Shown here: piece after piece, positions 45,201 through 53,400 of the stretch
Layout of the letters: the number at the start of each line of letters is the position of its first letter
Position numbering within the stretch: the stretch's first letter is position 1
DNA from: Lentisphaerota bacterium
GTDB lineage: Bacteria; Verrucomicrobiota; Lentisphaeria; Victivallales; Victivallaceae
DNA: 64,000 nt
NCBI GenBank assembly: GCA_015061525.1
Contig: SUWK01000001.1
Span: forward strand, 1-64,000
Reading direction: 5' to 3'
The notes under the pieces: generated by a model
What the model was told of the DNA's origin: nothing
The model's database searches: none
The model's input: the letters and a program-made list of their open reading frames with translations, nothing else
Made by a program: the position numbers and the translations under genes

Positions 45201-48200
45201 ATACAATTTCGGTAGAAGCTGCTCAAACTTGCGGAATTTACCAACTTGCTTACAGAACGAATACTTTTTCTAAAGGTATAAAACTCTTTGTTGGTAATAA
45301 TTATTGTAGCACATTAACAGTTGATTGTGCTGATTTTGTTCATGAGCAAAAACGTTACAGACTTACACTGTTCAACAATAATTTGGCTCTAACTATACAG
45401 GATGAATACATAGATTTTGTCAAGATTTATTCCAGTGGTACAGTCATCAGACAAGACTCGGTATTGATGTATGAAAAAATTTGGGGTAACCAAAATAACA
45501 GTGTTCATATTTCCAGCGGAGGAATATTAAATTCTGCAACTGTATACAGTGGTGGTTGTATATATATTTCAAATGGTGGCGTTGCAAACAATACCAACCT
45601 CAGCTCAGGTGGCGATATAATTATTTCAAATGGTGGCGTTGCAAATAATACTATTGTAAATTCCTATTGCGACCTGTTCATCAGAAGTGGTGGTTCTGCG
45701 AAGAGTGTCATCATCAATAACAATGGACGCTTAAATGTTGCAAACAGTGGAAGTGGAAGCGATGTTATTGTTAATGATGGAGGTTTTGTTTACGTTTCTA
45801 GCGGCGGTATCGCAATGGAAGTCAAAGAAAATGGTGGATATGTCCATGTGCAAGACGGAGCAAATATTACTTTCGTTTCCAATACTCTCTCCCAGGAGAT
45901 TGTAACGTATTTGGAGTCCATGACTATACATTCCAATACTGTGGCAACCAGTACTACTGTCAACTCCAGTGGATGTATATTCATCTACGGAGGAGGTATC
46001 GCGAATAATACCGTCAATTTCGGTAATATGTATATTTTCAGCGGAGGAATGTTGAATAATACCATCGTCAATTCCAGTGCTTTGATGTATGTGAGTGGAG
46101 GTATTATAAACGACACTATTATCAACTCCAGTGGTAAAGTTTATATATCCAGTGGAGGAAAGGCAAACAACAACATTGTTGGTAGTTTTGGGTATATAAG
46201 TGTCTTCAGTGGCGGCATGATGAATGATAATACCATCAGCGCATATGGCAGCATGGTTGTTGCTTGGGGGGGGAATGCAAAAAATACGACCGTGCATACA
46301 GGAGGTATCGTACACATCGTCGGTAAACATTATGGCTCTCTTCAAATTGAGTCAGAAGCAACGGTATTGGCGGATAGGGGAAGTATCATTGACTTTTCTG
46401 TTGCAACACAAAAAATAACTGATGACTATCTAATCAATCATCTTTCATTGATATCAGGAGCTCCGACTTATACGATTACAGTTGATTCAAATCAAGCTTA
46501 CGGTGTTTATAAACTTGCCCAAGGCGCAAGATATTTCAATGAAACAATCTCTATTGGAGATGGTGTCGTTAATTACGGCTTAATTGCCGTTAATGGAAAA
46601 GATTTGTTATTCAACGGTATCACTTACTCGCTGAAGCAGCTCAAGGGAAATCTTACTTTGGAAATAAAGGATATTACTCCGCCTGATGCACCGATAGCCA
46701 GTGTTGCTATGACTACTGCAACCAATAATGACGTTGCCATCACAGCAACGTACAGTGCGGATTCTGTGGTCAGAGAGTATAAAATCGGCGATGGTGAATG
46801 GCTCGATTATACCGGAGAAATTACTGTTTCTGAAAATGGTACGGTTTATTTCCGGGCAAAAGATGCAGTTGGCAATGAGAGTACCGGCGAAATCACAGTT
46901 TCCAATATTGATAAAGCAGCTCCCGAAATCCCGTCTGAATTTACGGAAACGGTTTCCGGCTATGATGCAGCATTCACTTGGACAGATTCAGTAGACAATG
47001 CCGGTATGAGCGGATACTGTTTCCGCTATGGTTCAACGGAAAATCTTGATGGCGAAGGTGAATTTGTCAGTACCAATGGTTTTACTCTGAATGATCTTGC
47101 GGTTGGCAGTTATTATTATCAGGTAAGAGGTGTTGACCTTGCCGGAAACATGTCAGAGTGGTCGGCGGTTCGGGAGTTTGCAGTCATTCCGGGCGAAGTT
47201 CAGGATCTTTCAGGCAGTATTGATGGTTTGAGCTGGGCAAGCATCGCCGGAGTTGGCAGTTACGCCATTGAACTTACCGGCGGCAGCGGCTCATTGGATT
47301 TGGAAACCGCAAACACCGCGATCGATTTCTTCGCTTTGCCTGCCGGGACATTCCAGTGGCAGGTCAAAGCAGAAAATGGTGTATTTACCGCCGGAAATGC
47401 TATCGTTTCAGAGAATAGCAGCGAACCGCAACTGCTGAGTTCAGAAGCCAATGGCGATATGGATCTTTTCTTCGGCAATGCCAGCGGTATTTGGGAAGAT
47501 GGTTATTTTGCAGAACATCAGGGTATTCTCAATGGCTGGAATGGAACTGGGGAGCAAGTTGAACTTCTCGGCAAAAATAAAATTTCCGATGTGTTCTCCG
47601 GTTCCGATGATGCCAATATTCTGGTTTTGACCGATGATGCAAACGGCGACGCGCTTTTTGTGGAGGATGTTTATACTTCCTTCGGCAAAGATGCTGCGCG
47701 TATTGCTCAAATTGATGAGATCCGCGCCGGGGCAGGGGATGATATTATCGACCTGACCAGTCAGAAGTTCGCTTATGACGGCGATGGAGTCAAAATTTGT
47801 GGCGGACTTGGCAACGACACCATCTGGGCGAACAACGGAAACAACACCCTTTTCGGAGATGCCGGAAATGACCGGATTATCGGCGGTTCCGGCAATGATG
47901 TGATCGTCGGCGGCATCGGAAACGACTCCATGCACGGCGGCGGCGGTGAAGATATCTTCTGCTTCGGCAGCGATTGGGGTGTTGATACCGTTGAACAGCT
48001 TTCTGATGGTAAAGTGACCTTGTGTTTTGCCGACGGTGAGGTGAGCAACTGGAACGCAGATACGCTTACTTACACTGACGGAGCAAACTCCGTCACGGTC
48101 AGCGGTGTATCTGCGGAAAATATCACTCTCAACTTCGGTAACGAAACCTCTCTGCCAGCCGGAGCATTCTCCGATGCCGCCAGCGTAAAGATCTTTGAAG

Positions 48201-48226
48201 ATAAAAAACAAGGTATGCTTGCCTGA
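42251..48226 (+). CDS. Giant SLS-repeat protein with HExxH domain, Fn3-like domains and RTX repeats
   Basis: 1991 aa with no Sec signal peptide. Residues 1-160 are a compact domain with HETDHLLGTLDH at 135-146, a metzincin-like zinc motif with one extra residue before the last His. Residues ~165-1470 are strand-loop-strand repeats of 18-20 aa (T-V-N-x-G-G-x-x-Y-I-S-x-G-G-x-A-x-x-T), as in AIDA-type autotransporter passengers. They are punctuated by three copies of an IENGGYV module (from 43242, 44511, 45821) and two ~115-aa capping modules (~45052 and ~46321). Residues ~1474-1680 are Fn3-like, and ~1849-1905 carry RTX Ca2+ nonapeptides (GGLGNDTIW, FGDAGNDRI, GGSGNDVIV, GGIGNDSMH). Type I secretion is likely. 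The SLS DNA is visibly A/T-rich compared with both ends. Paralog of the protein at 50407-53781. Confidence 0.85.
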   Translation: MVEVNDGGLQYVPQIAVQYVYLDFDGELTSYNGEILTIDGVEVRDSKLTQARITDIVAELNAKYAAQNVIFVTERPATAEYSSIYIGKTDAFSSYGNFAGLAENIDSGNQNKTDKAFVMLDSSASNEAIISTISHETDHLLGTLDHGGEGLQAYAYGYWVNQGETSNNKQIYKDDFMTIYPGGKAIGTIISSGGEVNVLKGGSAIGTVIKNGGSAIVYYGAFTDSTTILSGGYILFYGGGTPANIFLKKGGICGAFSFDEDLHISSSINLIYIDSGTCINGNILSVFDGSLKYHATVHSGGSMHILNAGIVTSTTVNQGGLLTVSNGGNAIEIIENGGYVSVASGADVSFALNVISGLTLKNDDKMTVHLYTTADQITIDSGGAMYLEGGFANNTVVNSNGCLHINNLGEARDITVNNDGNIYINDGFVTGLKIAAGGRIGGFSFDEDIFFKDTQYTSVTVTKNVFIIDSFMYLTNGGRNSNVSINCDACMIVSSGGIAGSTSVNTGGTMYISQGGIADSTSVNTGGTMYISQGGIVDNVIVNTGGELHIYSGGCANNVIVNTGGELRIYNGGCADIVFNPWQGSICSSSGAIVNYLDRDANIYYGKSLAEIVSKFDSSTEFQITSYNSAIIYSNGVMDSANIDSNGTMHISSGGIANNTSVNSLGTIYVSHGGITNNTTINANGTIYVFSAGIAHSTLINSSATMYISQGATACDTIINANGILYILPTGIASNVTVNNGGSMIVSSDGTAVEIIENGGYVNVTEGADVSFISNTIDQLELRSAAMTVHKNTVAKNTAVENNGRITIFSGGEAVNTVVYSTGRLSVLTGGIASNTKLSGYNSHINKFDNTMMYIYSGGIANEITLGGYGDIYVSSGGIASSALIKSLGKICVADGGIASKTTVTDRGNIDILSGGTARDTLVADYGRLFLSSGAKHCGTLILNNNAIVSACSGAIIDFTLTGHSATDTALISNLSLIDGNPDYTISVEAAQTCGIYQLAYRTNTFSKGIKLFVGNNYCSTLTVDCADFVHEQKRYRLTLFNNNLALTIQDEYIDFVKIYSSGTVIRQDSVLMYEKIWGNQNNSVHISSGGILNSATVYSGGCIYISNGGVANNTNLSSGGDIIISNGGVANNTIVNSYCDLFIRSGGSAKSVIINNNGRLNVANSGSGSDVIVNDGGFVYVSSGGIAMEVKENGGYVHVQDGANITFVSNTLSQEIVTYLESMTIHSNTVATSTTVNSSGCIFIYGGGIANNTVNFGNMYIFSGGMLNNTIVNSSALMYVSGGIINDTIINSSGKVYISSGGKANNNIVGSFGYISVFSGGMMNDNTISAYGSMVVAWGGNAKNTTVHTGGIVHIVGKHYGSLQIESEATVLADRGSIIDFSVATQKITDDYLINHLSLISGAPTYTITVDSNQAYGVYKLAQGARYFNETISIGDGVVNYGLIAVNGKDLLFNGITYSLKQLKGNLTLEIKDITPPDAPIASVAMTTATNNDVAITATYSADSVVREYKIGDGEWLDYTGEITVSENGTVYFRAKDAVGNESTGEITVSNIDKAAPEIPSEFTETVSGYDAAFTWTDSVDNAGMSGYCFRYGSTENLDGEGEFVSTNGFTLNDLAVGSYYYQVRGVDLAGNMSEWSAVREFAVIPGEVQDLSGSIDGLSWASIAGVGSYAIELTGGSGSLDLETANTAIDFFALPAGTFQWQVKAENGVFTAGNAIVSENSSEPQLLSSEANGDMDLFFGNASGIWEDGYFAEHQGILNGWNGTGEQVELLGKNKISDVFSGSDDANILVLTDDANGDALFVEDVYTSFGKDAARIAQIDEIRAGAGDDIIDLTSQKFAYDGDGVKICGGLGNDTIWANNGNNTLFGDAGNDRIIGGSGNDVIVGGIGNDSMHGGGGEDIFCFGSDWGVDTVEQLSDGKVTLCFADGEVSNWNADTLTYTDGANSVTVSGVSAENITLNFGNETSLPAGAFSDAASVKIFEDKKQGMLA
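42275..42715 (+). repeat. Inverted repeat arm A (N-terminal domain of the 1991-aa protein)
   Basis: The DNA encoding residues 9-155 matches, in opposite orientation, that of the 1124-aa paralog at 53311-53751. Exact runs of 20-27 bases occur (for example around GATAGCGGTGCAGTATGTGT), including silent positions. This is enough identity for homologous recombination. Confidence 0.75.
43738..43981 (+). repeat. 57-bp tandem repeats within the 1991-aa gene
   Basis: Two consecutive 57-base units starting at about 43741 and 43798 differ by essentially one base; they encode SVNTGGTMYISQGGIADST-type 19-residue SLS units. A second pair of 57-base units begins at 43868 and 43925 (GTCATCGTAAATACAGGA). 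Copy number can change in frame by slippage. Confidence 0.85.
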
Positions 48227-48324
48227 AACTTTCTGGAATCTTGGCAAATGAACTGATTTCGAGAATGAAGCATGAGGTTATAAACAAACATTTCTATCAG
48301 TGTATAAAACATATTACATAAGTT

Positions 48325-48520
48325 GTGATTTGTCAACCAAGCCGGTACGGGTTTGATCCAACCGGTTGATGGATTGTGGAAGAAGGTCGTGTTTTGCAAC
48401 GAGTACGGTGCAGGAGTGTACTATGTACTCGACTGCTCCGGCGCAGGAGCAAGGCGCGAGATTACCCGCAAGGTGCCACCGCAGGTTAGATTTTTCACAA
48501 AATTCAGGATAACAACAAAA
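48325..48520. repeat. Dispersed ~190 bp repeat, copy 2
   Basis: Matches 421-613. Relative to copy 1 it lacks about 28 bases after CCAACCGG (losing the right arm of that hairpin) but has about 33 extra bases, in which a near-duplicate of TGCAGGAG is added and GAGTAC/GTACTC form a new inverted pair. It fills the gap between the 1991-aa gene and the rpsD terminator. No coding frame is shared between copies. Confidence 0.75.
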
Positions 48521-48554
48521 AAAAAGACGCTCCGTAAAAGGAACGTCTTTTTTT
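48521..48554 (-). terminator. Bidirectional terminator after rpsD
   Basis: AAAAAGACGCTCC, loop GTAAAA, GGAACGTCTTTTTTT: a stem with one mismatch flanked by A- and T-runs, so it works on both strands. It ends rpsD transcription, and may also stop transcripts from the 1991-aa gene after they cross repeat copy 2. Confidence 0.8.
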
Positions 48555-48574
48555 GTCGCTTACAGCGGAAAAGA

Positions 48575-49177
48575 TTACCGGGCGTAGTACTCGATCACGC
48601 TCATGATCTTGACGGAAACCGGAATTTCTTCAACCTGCGGGGCACGCACCAGAGTGGCTTTGAGGTTGTCGAGATCAACTTCCATATAAGCCGGAGCGGT
48701 GGTGTTGTTCTTTTTAGCGACTTCAGCGAGTTTCGGGGATTTTTCAGCGTTGAGGCTGATGACCTGACCCTCTTTGACCAGACAGCTGGAACGGTCAACG
48801 CGTTTGCCGTCAACCATCACATGACCGTGGTTGACCAACTGTTTCGCAGCGAAGATGGTCGGGGCAAAACCGGCACGGTAAACCATGGCATCCAGACGCT
48901 GTTCCAAACTGCGGAACAGTTTTTCATGGGTCTGACCTTCGCCGCTTTTTGCTTTGGCAAAAGCGATACGAAGCTGTTTTTCGCTGATCGCGTAGTAGTT
49001 ACGCAGTTTCTGTTTCTCCATCAGCAATTCGCCGTAGGTGGAGAGTTTGGCGCGGCGGCCTTTACCGTGGGGACCAGCGGCATAAGGACGTTTGACGCTC
49101 GGGCATTTCGGATCACCCCAGAGGCACTGGCCGATCCGGCGACAGAATTTGTGTTTTGCTCGACTTGCGGTTGGCAT
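48575..49177 (-). CDS. rpsD: 30S ribosomal protein S4
   Basis: 200 aa. The N-terminal region HKFCRRIGQCLWGDPKCPSVKRPYAAGPHGKGRR, the S4 core (EKQLRIAFAKAKSGEGQTHEKLFRSLEQRLDAMVYRAGFAPTI) and the S4 RNA-binding fold (AAKQLVNHGHVMVDGKRVDRSSCLVKEGQVI) are complete. Three Cys in the N-terminus could form a zinc-binding site, as in C+ type S4 proteins. S4 nucleates 30S assembly. It is a lone gene with its own terminator, far from any other ribosomal gene in the window. It sits between the two SLS-protein genes. The track's TTG start is replaced by ATG at 49177 with AAGGGAT upstream. Confidence 0.95.
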   Translation of the reverse strand: MPTASRAKHKFCRRIGQCLWGDPKCPSVKRPYAAGPHGKGRRAKLSTYGELLMEKQKLRNYYAISEKQLRIAFAKAKSGEGQTHEKLFRSLEQRLDAMVYRAGFAPTIFAAKQLVNHGHVMVDGKRVDRSSCLVKEGQVISLNAEKSPKLAEVAKKNNTTAPAYMEVDLDNLKATLVRAPQVEEIPVSVKIMSVIEYYAR

Positions 49178-49385
49178 AACCAATCCCTTTCTATTATTGT
49201 TTTTTTAGTATCCCGGGTGTCAAGCCACAAAACAATTGGGGCCCGGAATACGGTTAATTTTCATAATTTACTGCACAAACGGTGATTTTTCAAGTTTTTG
49301 TGGTGAAAATTTTCAAAAAATATCGTTTTTTACAAACATTTGTTTAATATACACCTGAAATCTGTGTTTTGCATCTGGTTTGCGG

Positions 49386-49413
49386 TTGAAAAAAAGTATT
49401 TTTGCGGTAAATT
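49386..49413 (+). promoter_or_regulatory. Promoter of the mutarotase gene
   Basis: TTGAAA (49386-49391), a 16-base spacer and TAAATT (49408-49413), 45 bases before the start. On the other strand of the 49178-49458 gap a TTGACA (49223-49218) could be the -35 of rpsD, with only a weak -10. Confidence 0.4.
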
Positions 49414-49458
49414 ATATGAGGCAGATGTTCTGAATATTAACGCTAAGGAGTTTGAATT

Positions 49459-50325
49459 ATGGATATAGCGCAGCTGCAGGAAAAATTTGGCGGAAACGGT
49501 ATTTCTTTTGAAGAATTCAATGGGTTTCCCGCAGTACGTTTGGTCAATGAATTTTCATCGGCACTTGTCAGTATTTACGCCGGTCATGTGATCGAATTCA
49601 ATCAACCCGGGACTGAAAATATTTTGTGGATGAGTAAAAAGAGTCTTTTTAAGGAAGGCTCACCAATCCGCGGAGGAGTTCCGGTTTGTTTTCCCTGGTT
49701 TGGAGCTGCTCCGGAAGGTAAAAGCGGCAGTCACGGCTTTGTCCGGAACCGGATGTGGGAACTTTATGCTGCCGGGAATGCTCCGGATGGCGGCAATTTT
49801 GTTACGCTGTATTTTGAAGATAAAGAGTTTCAGCTCTTTTATACGGTCACAGCGGGCAGGGAGTTGACTCTTTCTTTGGAGATCAATAATCCGGGAGCAG
49901 AAGATTTTTCGTTCAGCGGAGCATTGCATACCTATTTCAATGTCAGTGATGTGGAAAAAATCTCGGTAGAAGACCTTGACGGTATCCGTTATCTTGATAC
50001 GGTGATCAATGAAACCGATTTTCAGCGTGGTGCGTTGAAGGTAGATCGGGAAATTGACCGGATGTTCCCGACTTGCGGCAGTACCCGGATCATTGACCCC
50101 GGTTACAAACGTATCATTCATATCGACAAATACGGCAGTGATTCTACTGTGGTCTGGAATCCGTGGATCGATAAATCAATCCGTATGGCGGATTATGGTG
50201 ACGAAGAATATCATACCATGATTTGCGTGGAAGCCGCCAGAGTGCCGCAACTTGAAGATATGGGAATTGTCCCCGGTGGTCAGTCGGTTGAACTGCGTCA
50301 GGTGATCCGGGTTGAAAAACTTTGA
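49459..50325 (+). CDS. D-hexose-6-phosphate mutarotase (YeaD/aldose-1-epimerase family)
   Basis: 288 aa galactose-mutarotase-like beta-sandwich. LWMSKKSLFKEGSPIRGGVPVCFPWFG and GSHGFVRNRMWEL are the signature blocks; FSGALHTYFNVSD supplies the active-site His and VVWNPWIDKSIRMADYGDEEYHTMICVEAA the catalytic Glu region. The family interconverts alpha- and beta-glucose-6-phosphate. AAGGAG lies just before the ATG. It is flanked by rpsD and the 1124-aa SLS gene and is probably monocistronic. Confidence 0.92.
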   Translation: MDIAQLQEKFGGNGISFEEFNGFPAVRLVNEFSSALVSIYAGHVIEFNQPGTENILWMSKKSLFKEGSPIRGGVPVCFPWFGAAPEGKSGSHGFVRNRMWELYAAGNAPDGGNFVTLYFEDKEFQLFYTVTAGRELTLSLEINNPGAEDFSFSGALHTYFNVSDVEKISVEDLDGIRYLDTVINETDFQRGALKVDREIDRMFPTCGSTRIIDPGYKRIIHIDKYGSDSTVVWNPWIDKSIRMADYGDEEYHTMICVEAARVPQLEDMGIVPGGQSVELRQVIRVEKL

Positions 50326-50351
50326 GATTGATAGCCGATAATCTTCAGATA

Positions 50352-50395
50352 AAAAAGAGCGGGTGCAAGGGAGAGATCCTTTGCACCCGCTTTTA
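50352..50395. terminator. Bidirectional terminator between mutarotase and 1124-aa SLS gene
   Basis: GCGGGTGCAAGG (50359-50370) pairs with CCTTTGCACCCGC (50378-50390) with one bulge. A-run on the left and T-run on the right let it serve both converging genes. Confidence 0.85.
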
Positions 50396-50406
50396 ATTGT
50401 GCTGTT

Positions 50407-53400
50407 TTACCCGGCAAGTTTGCCGGAGTTGAGCAGACGGCTTTCCTCATTGCCGGTGGTGAGGATATCGGCGGCACTGCGGGTGAGTGCGGCAGAATTT
50501 TCAAGACTCCATTCACCGAGGTCAGCGTAGTTTTCTCCGCAGAGCGCATCCACGCTGCCGGTTCCACAAACATCCCAGCTGTTGTTTTCTTTGGGAGCTG
50601 TTGCCAGAGAGCGGACCGGCTCTTTGACAAAGAGTGTACGGTAAGCGCGGTTGTTGTCCTCATTGGATTCAGTAACGGCGCCATTGGCATCGACCAACAC
50701 GTAAATCTTATGAGTTCCGACTGAAAGTTTGCCGGAAGTAAGTGTAATGGTACAGTTGCGGTAGCCTCCGGCGGCGATTTCGCCCAGCGAGATCTCGCGC
50801 AGGAGAGTATCGCCATCGTAGACTTTTATCATGGATTCCGGAGCAAGTTTGTCACCATCATTGAAGACCTGGAAGGTCAGTTTCGTGGATTCTCCGCTGG
50901 TGATGCTGTTGCTGGTCATCTCAAATGAAGGAACCCGCAAGTCCGCTTTTTTGACCACATTGATGGTTCGGTAGGCTCGGTTATTATCTTCGTTTGCTTC
51001 GGGGATCGCTCCATTCGCATCGACTGCAACATAGATTTTATGACTTCCTTCAGTAAGTTTACCGGCAGGGATAGTGATGGTACAGTTGCGGTATGCTCCG
51101 GCATCTATCTCGCCGAGGGCGATTTCACGGAGAAGTTTGTCGCCGTCGTAGACCTTTATCATGGATTCCGGAGCGAGCTTGTCACCGTCGTTGAAGACTT
51201 GAAAGGTCAGTTTTGTAGATTCTTTGGTATTGATGTTGTTTTTGCTCACTTCAAATGATGATATACGCAAGTCAGCTTTATTTTCCACGTTGACTGTACG
51301 GTAAGCCCGGTTGTTATCCTCATTGGATTCTGAAATCGCATTATTGGCATCGACTACTACATAAATTTTGTGGGTGCCGACTGAAAGTTTTCCGGACGTG
51401 ACAGTAATATAACAATTCCGGTTTGCTCCGGTATCAATTTCCTGAAGAGCGATCTCACGGATAAGAGTGTCGCCGTCGTAGACCTTGATCATTGATTCCG
51501 GTGCAAATTGTTCACCGTTGTTAACAACTTTGAAAGTCAGTTTGATGGATTCTTTAGTGTTGATATTATTCTTACTTACATTCAGAGAGGATATACTTAA
51601 ATCTGCTTTGGCGGCAAGCATGTTTTCAACGACCAAATCCAAATTGCCGTCTGTCTTTACCAGCCGATAGCTGTTTGAGCCGAATTCATAAGCGGAATCA
51701 TTGACTGAAAGAGATCCGATGTGTACGTTGGTATCCGTTTCGATGTTTATAGTTTTATTAAAGTTTTCCGCTCCCTGAGCAAGTCTGTAAGTTCCGGCAT
51801 CCTGATCGGTGGAAACGGTGATTTTGAAATTCGGATAACCGGATATTGCAGAAAGATTATTGATCAGGTAACCTCCGGCAGCGTTTCTGCCGGAAAGGGG
51901 AAAATACACAGTTGCTCCTCCTGTTGCAGATACGATTGCTCCGGATTCAATTTGCAAACTGCCGTAGTGCTTGCCATCATTGGTGATATTCAATGAACCT
52001 CCGTAATTTACCGTGGTGTTGCTGGCGCTGCCACGACTGATATACATTGTTCCGCCGAAGTTGATGGTGTTACCGTTCGCTATACCGCGATAACTGATAT
52101 ACATTGTTCCGCCAAAATCGACAGTATTACGATTTACGGTGACTCGATCGCTGACAGACATTGCTCCCCATGAGGTTATGGTTACATTGTTTATTTCGCT
52201 GTCGTAATTTCGATTTTCAATTACGACGGAACCGCCATTTACCGTGACATTGTCCACTCTGGCTGTAGAATTAAAAAAGGAGGAAAGTACCATTGAACCG
52301 CCACTGTTGAATGTGAAGTTATTTACGAAAGATCCATAGTCTATACATATTGTTCCATCGGAGTTGATTGTAGTATTATTTGCGAAAGCTCCTCTTGATA
52401 CATGTATTGAGCCTCCGGAATTGATCACGGTATTATTGGCAATAATACCGCTGAAAATGCCCATTGTTCCATTGACAGTTGTGTTGTCCAATCTGACGTT
52501 TTCAGGATAATTAAAATTAATGTATACGGAACCTCCGGAATTGATAGTGGTTTTATCCAGCATTGTTCCGCCTGAGATATGCAGTTCACCACCGGAATTG
52601 ACTACTGTCCCGCTTGTTTTAACACCTGATTCAATATATGCCGTAGCACCATCATTGACTGTGGTATTATGAACTGCAGCTCCGCTGCTGATACGAATAT
52701 AACCGGCATTTACAGTGGTATTATTCATTGTCACACCGGAATCAATATCCATATTGAGTGCGGTATTGATTATTGTATTATTCATTGTCACACCGGAATC
52801 AATATCTATATCGAATGCGGTATTGATTATTGTATTGTTCGCCGTACCTCCGGAGGAGATACGCATACTGCCATCATTTATCGTTGTATTGTTCGCCGTA
52901 CCTCCGGAGGAGATGTACATCCAGCCATCATTTATTATTGTATTGTTCGCCGTACCTCCGGAGGAGATGTACATCCAGCCATAGTTCAACGTTGTATTGT
53001 TCGCCGTACCTCCGGAGGAGATGCACATATCGCCGCCATCATTTATCGTTGTGTTCGCCGTACCTCCGGAGGAGATGTACATATAGCCATAGTTCAACGT
53101 TGTATCGTTCGCCGTACCTCCGGAGGAGATGTACATATCGCCGTCATCATCTATCGTTGTATTGTTCGCCGTACCTCCGGAGGAGATGTACATATCGCCA
53201 TAGTTCAACGCTGTATCGTTCGCCGTACCTCCGGAAGAGATGTACATGAAATCGCCGTAATGCAACTCAATACCGTTCAATGTTTCATCAAGTTTGATGT
53301 TGTAAGTTTCTGCATAGGCTTGCAGTCCGTCGCCGCCGTGGGAAAGGGTACCGAGGAGATGGTCGGTTTCGTGGCTGATGGTAGAAATGATTTGTTCATC

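Noticed and set aside
52837-53247. CRISPR-like array with regular 54-base spacing
   Set aside because: The repeats are in frame within a long ORF, the intervening sequence is itself repetitive, and no cas genes are present; they encode SLS units.
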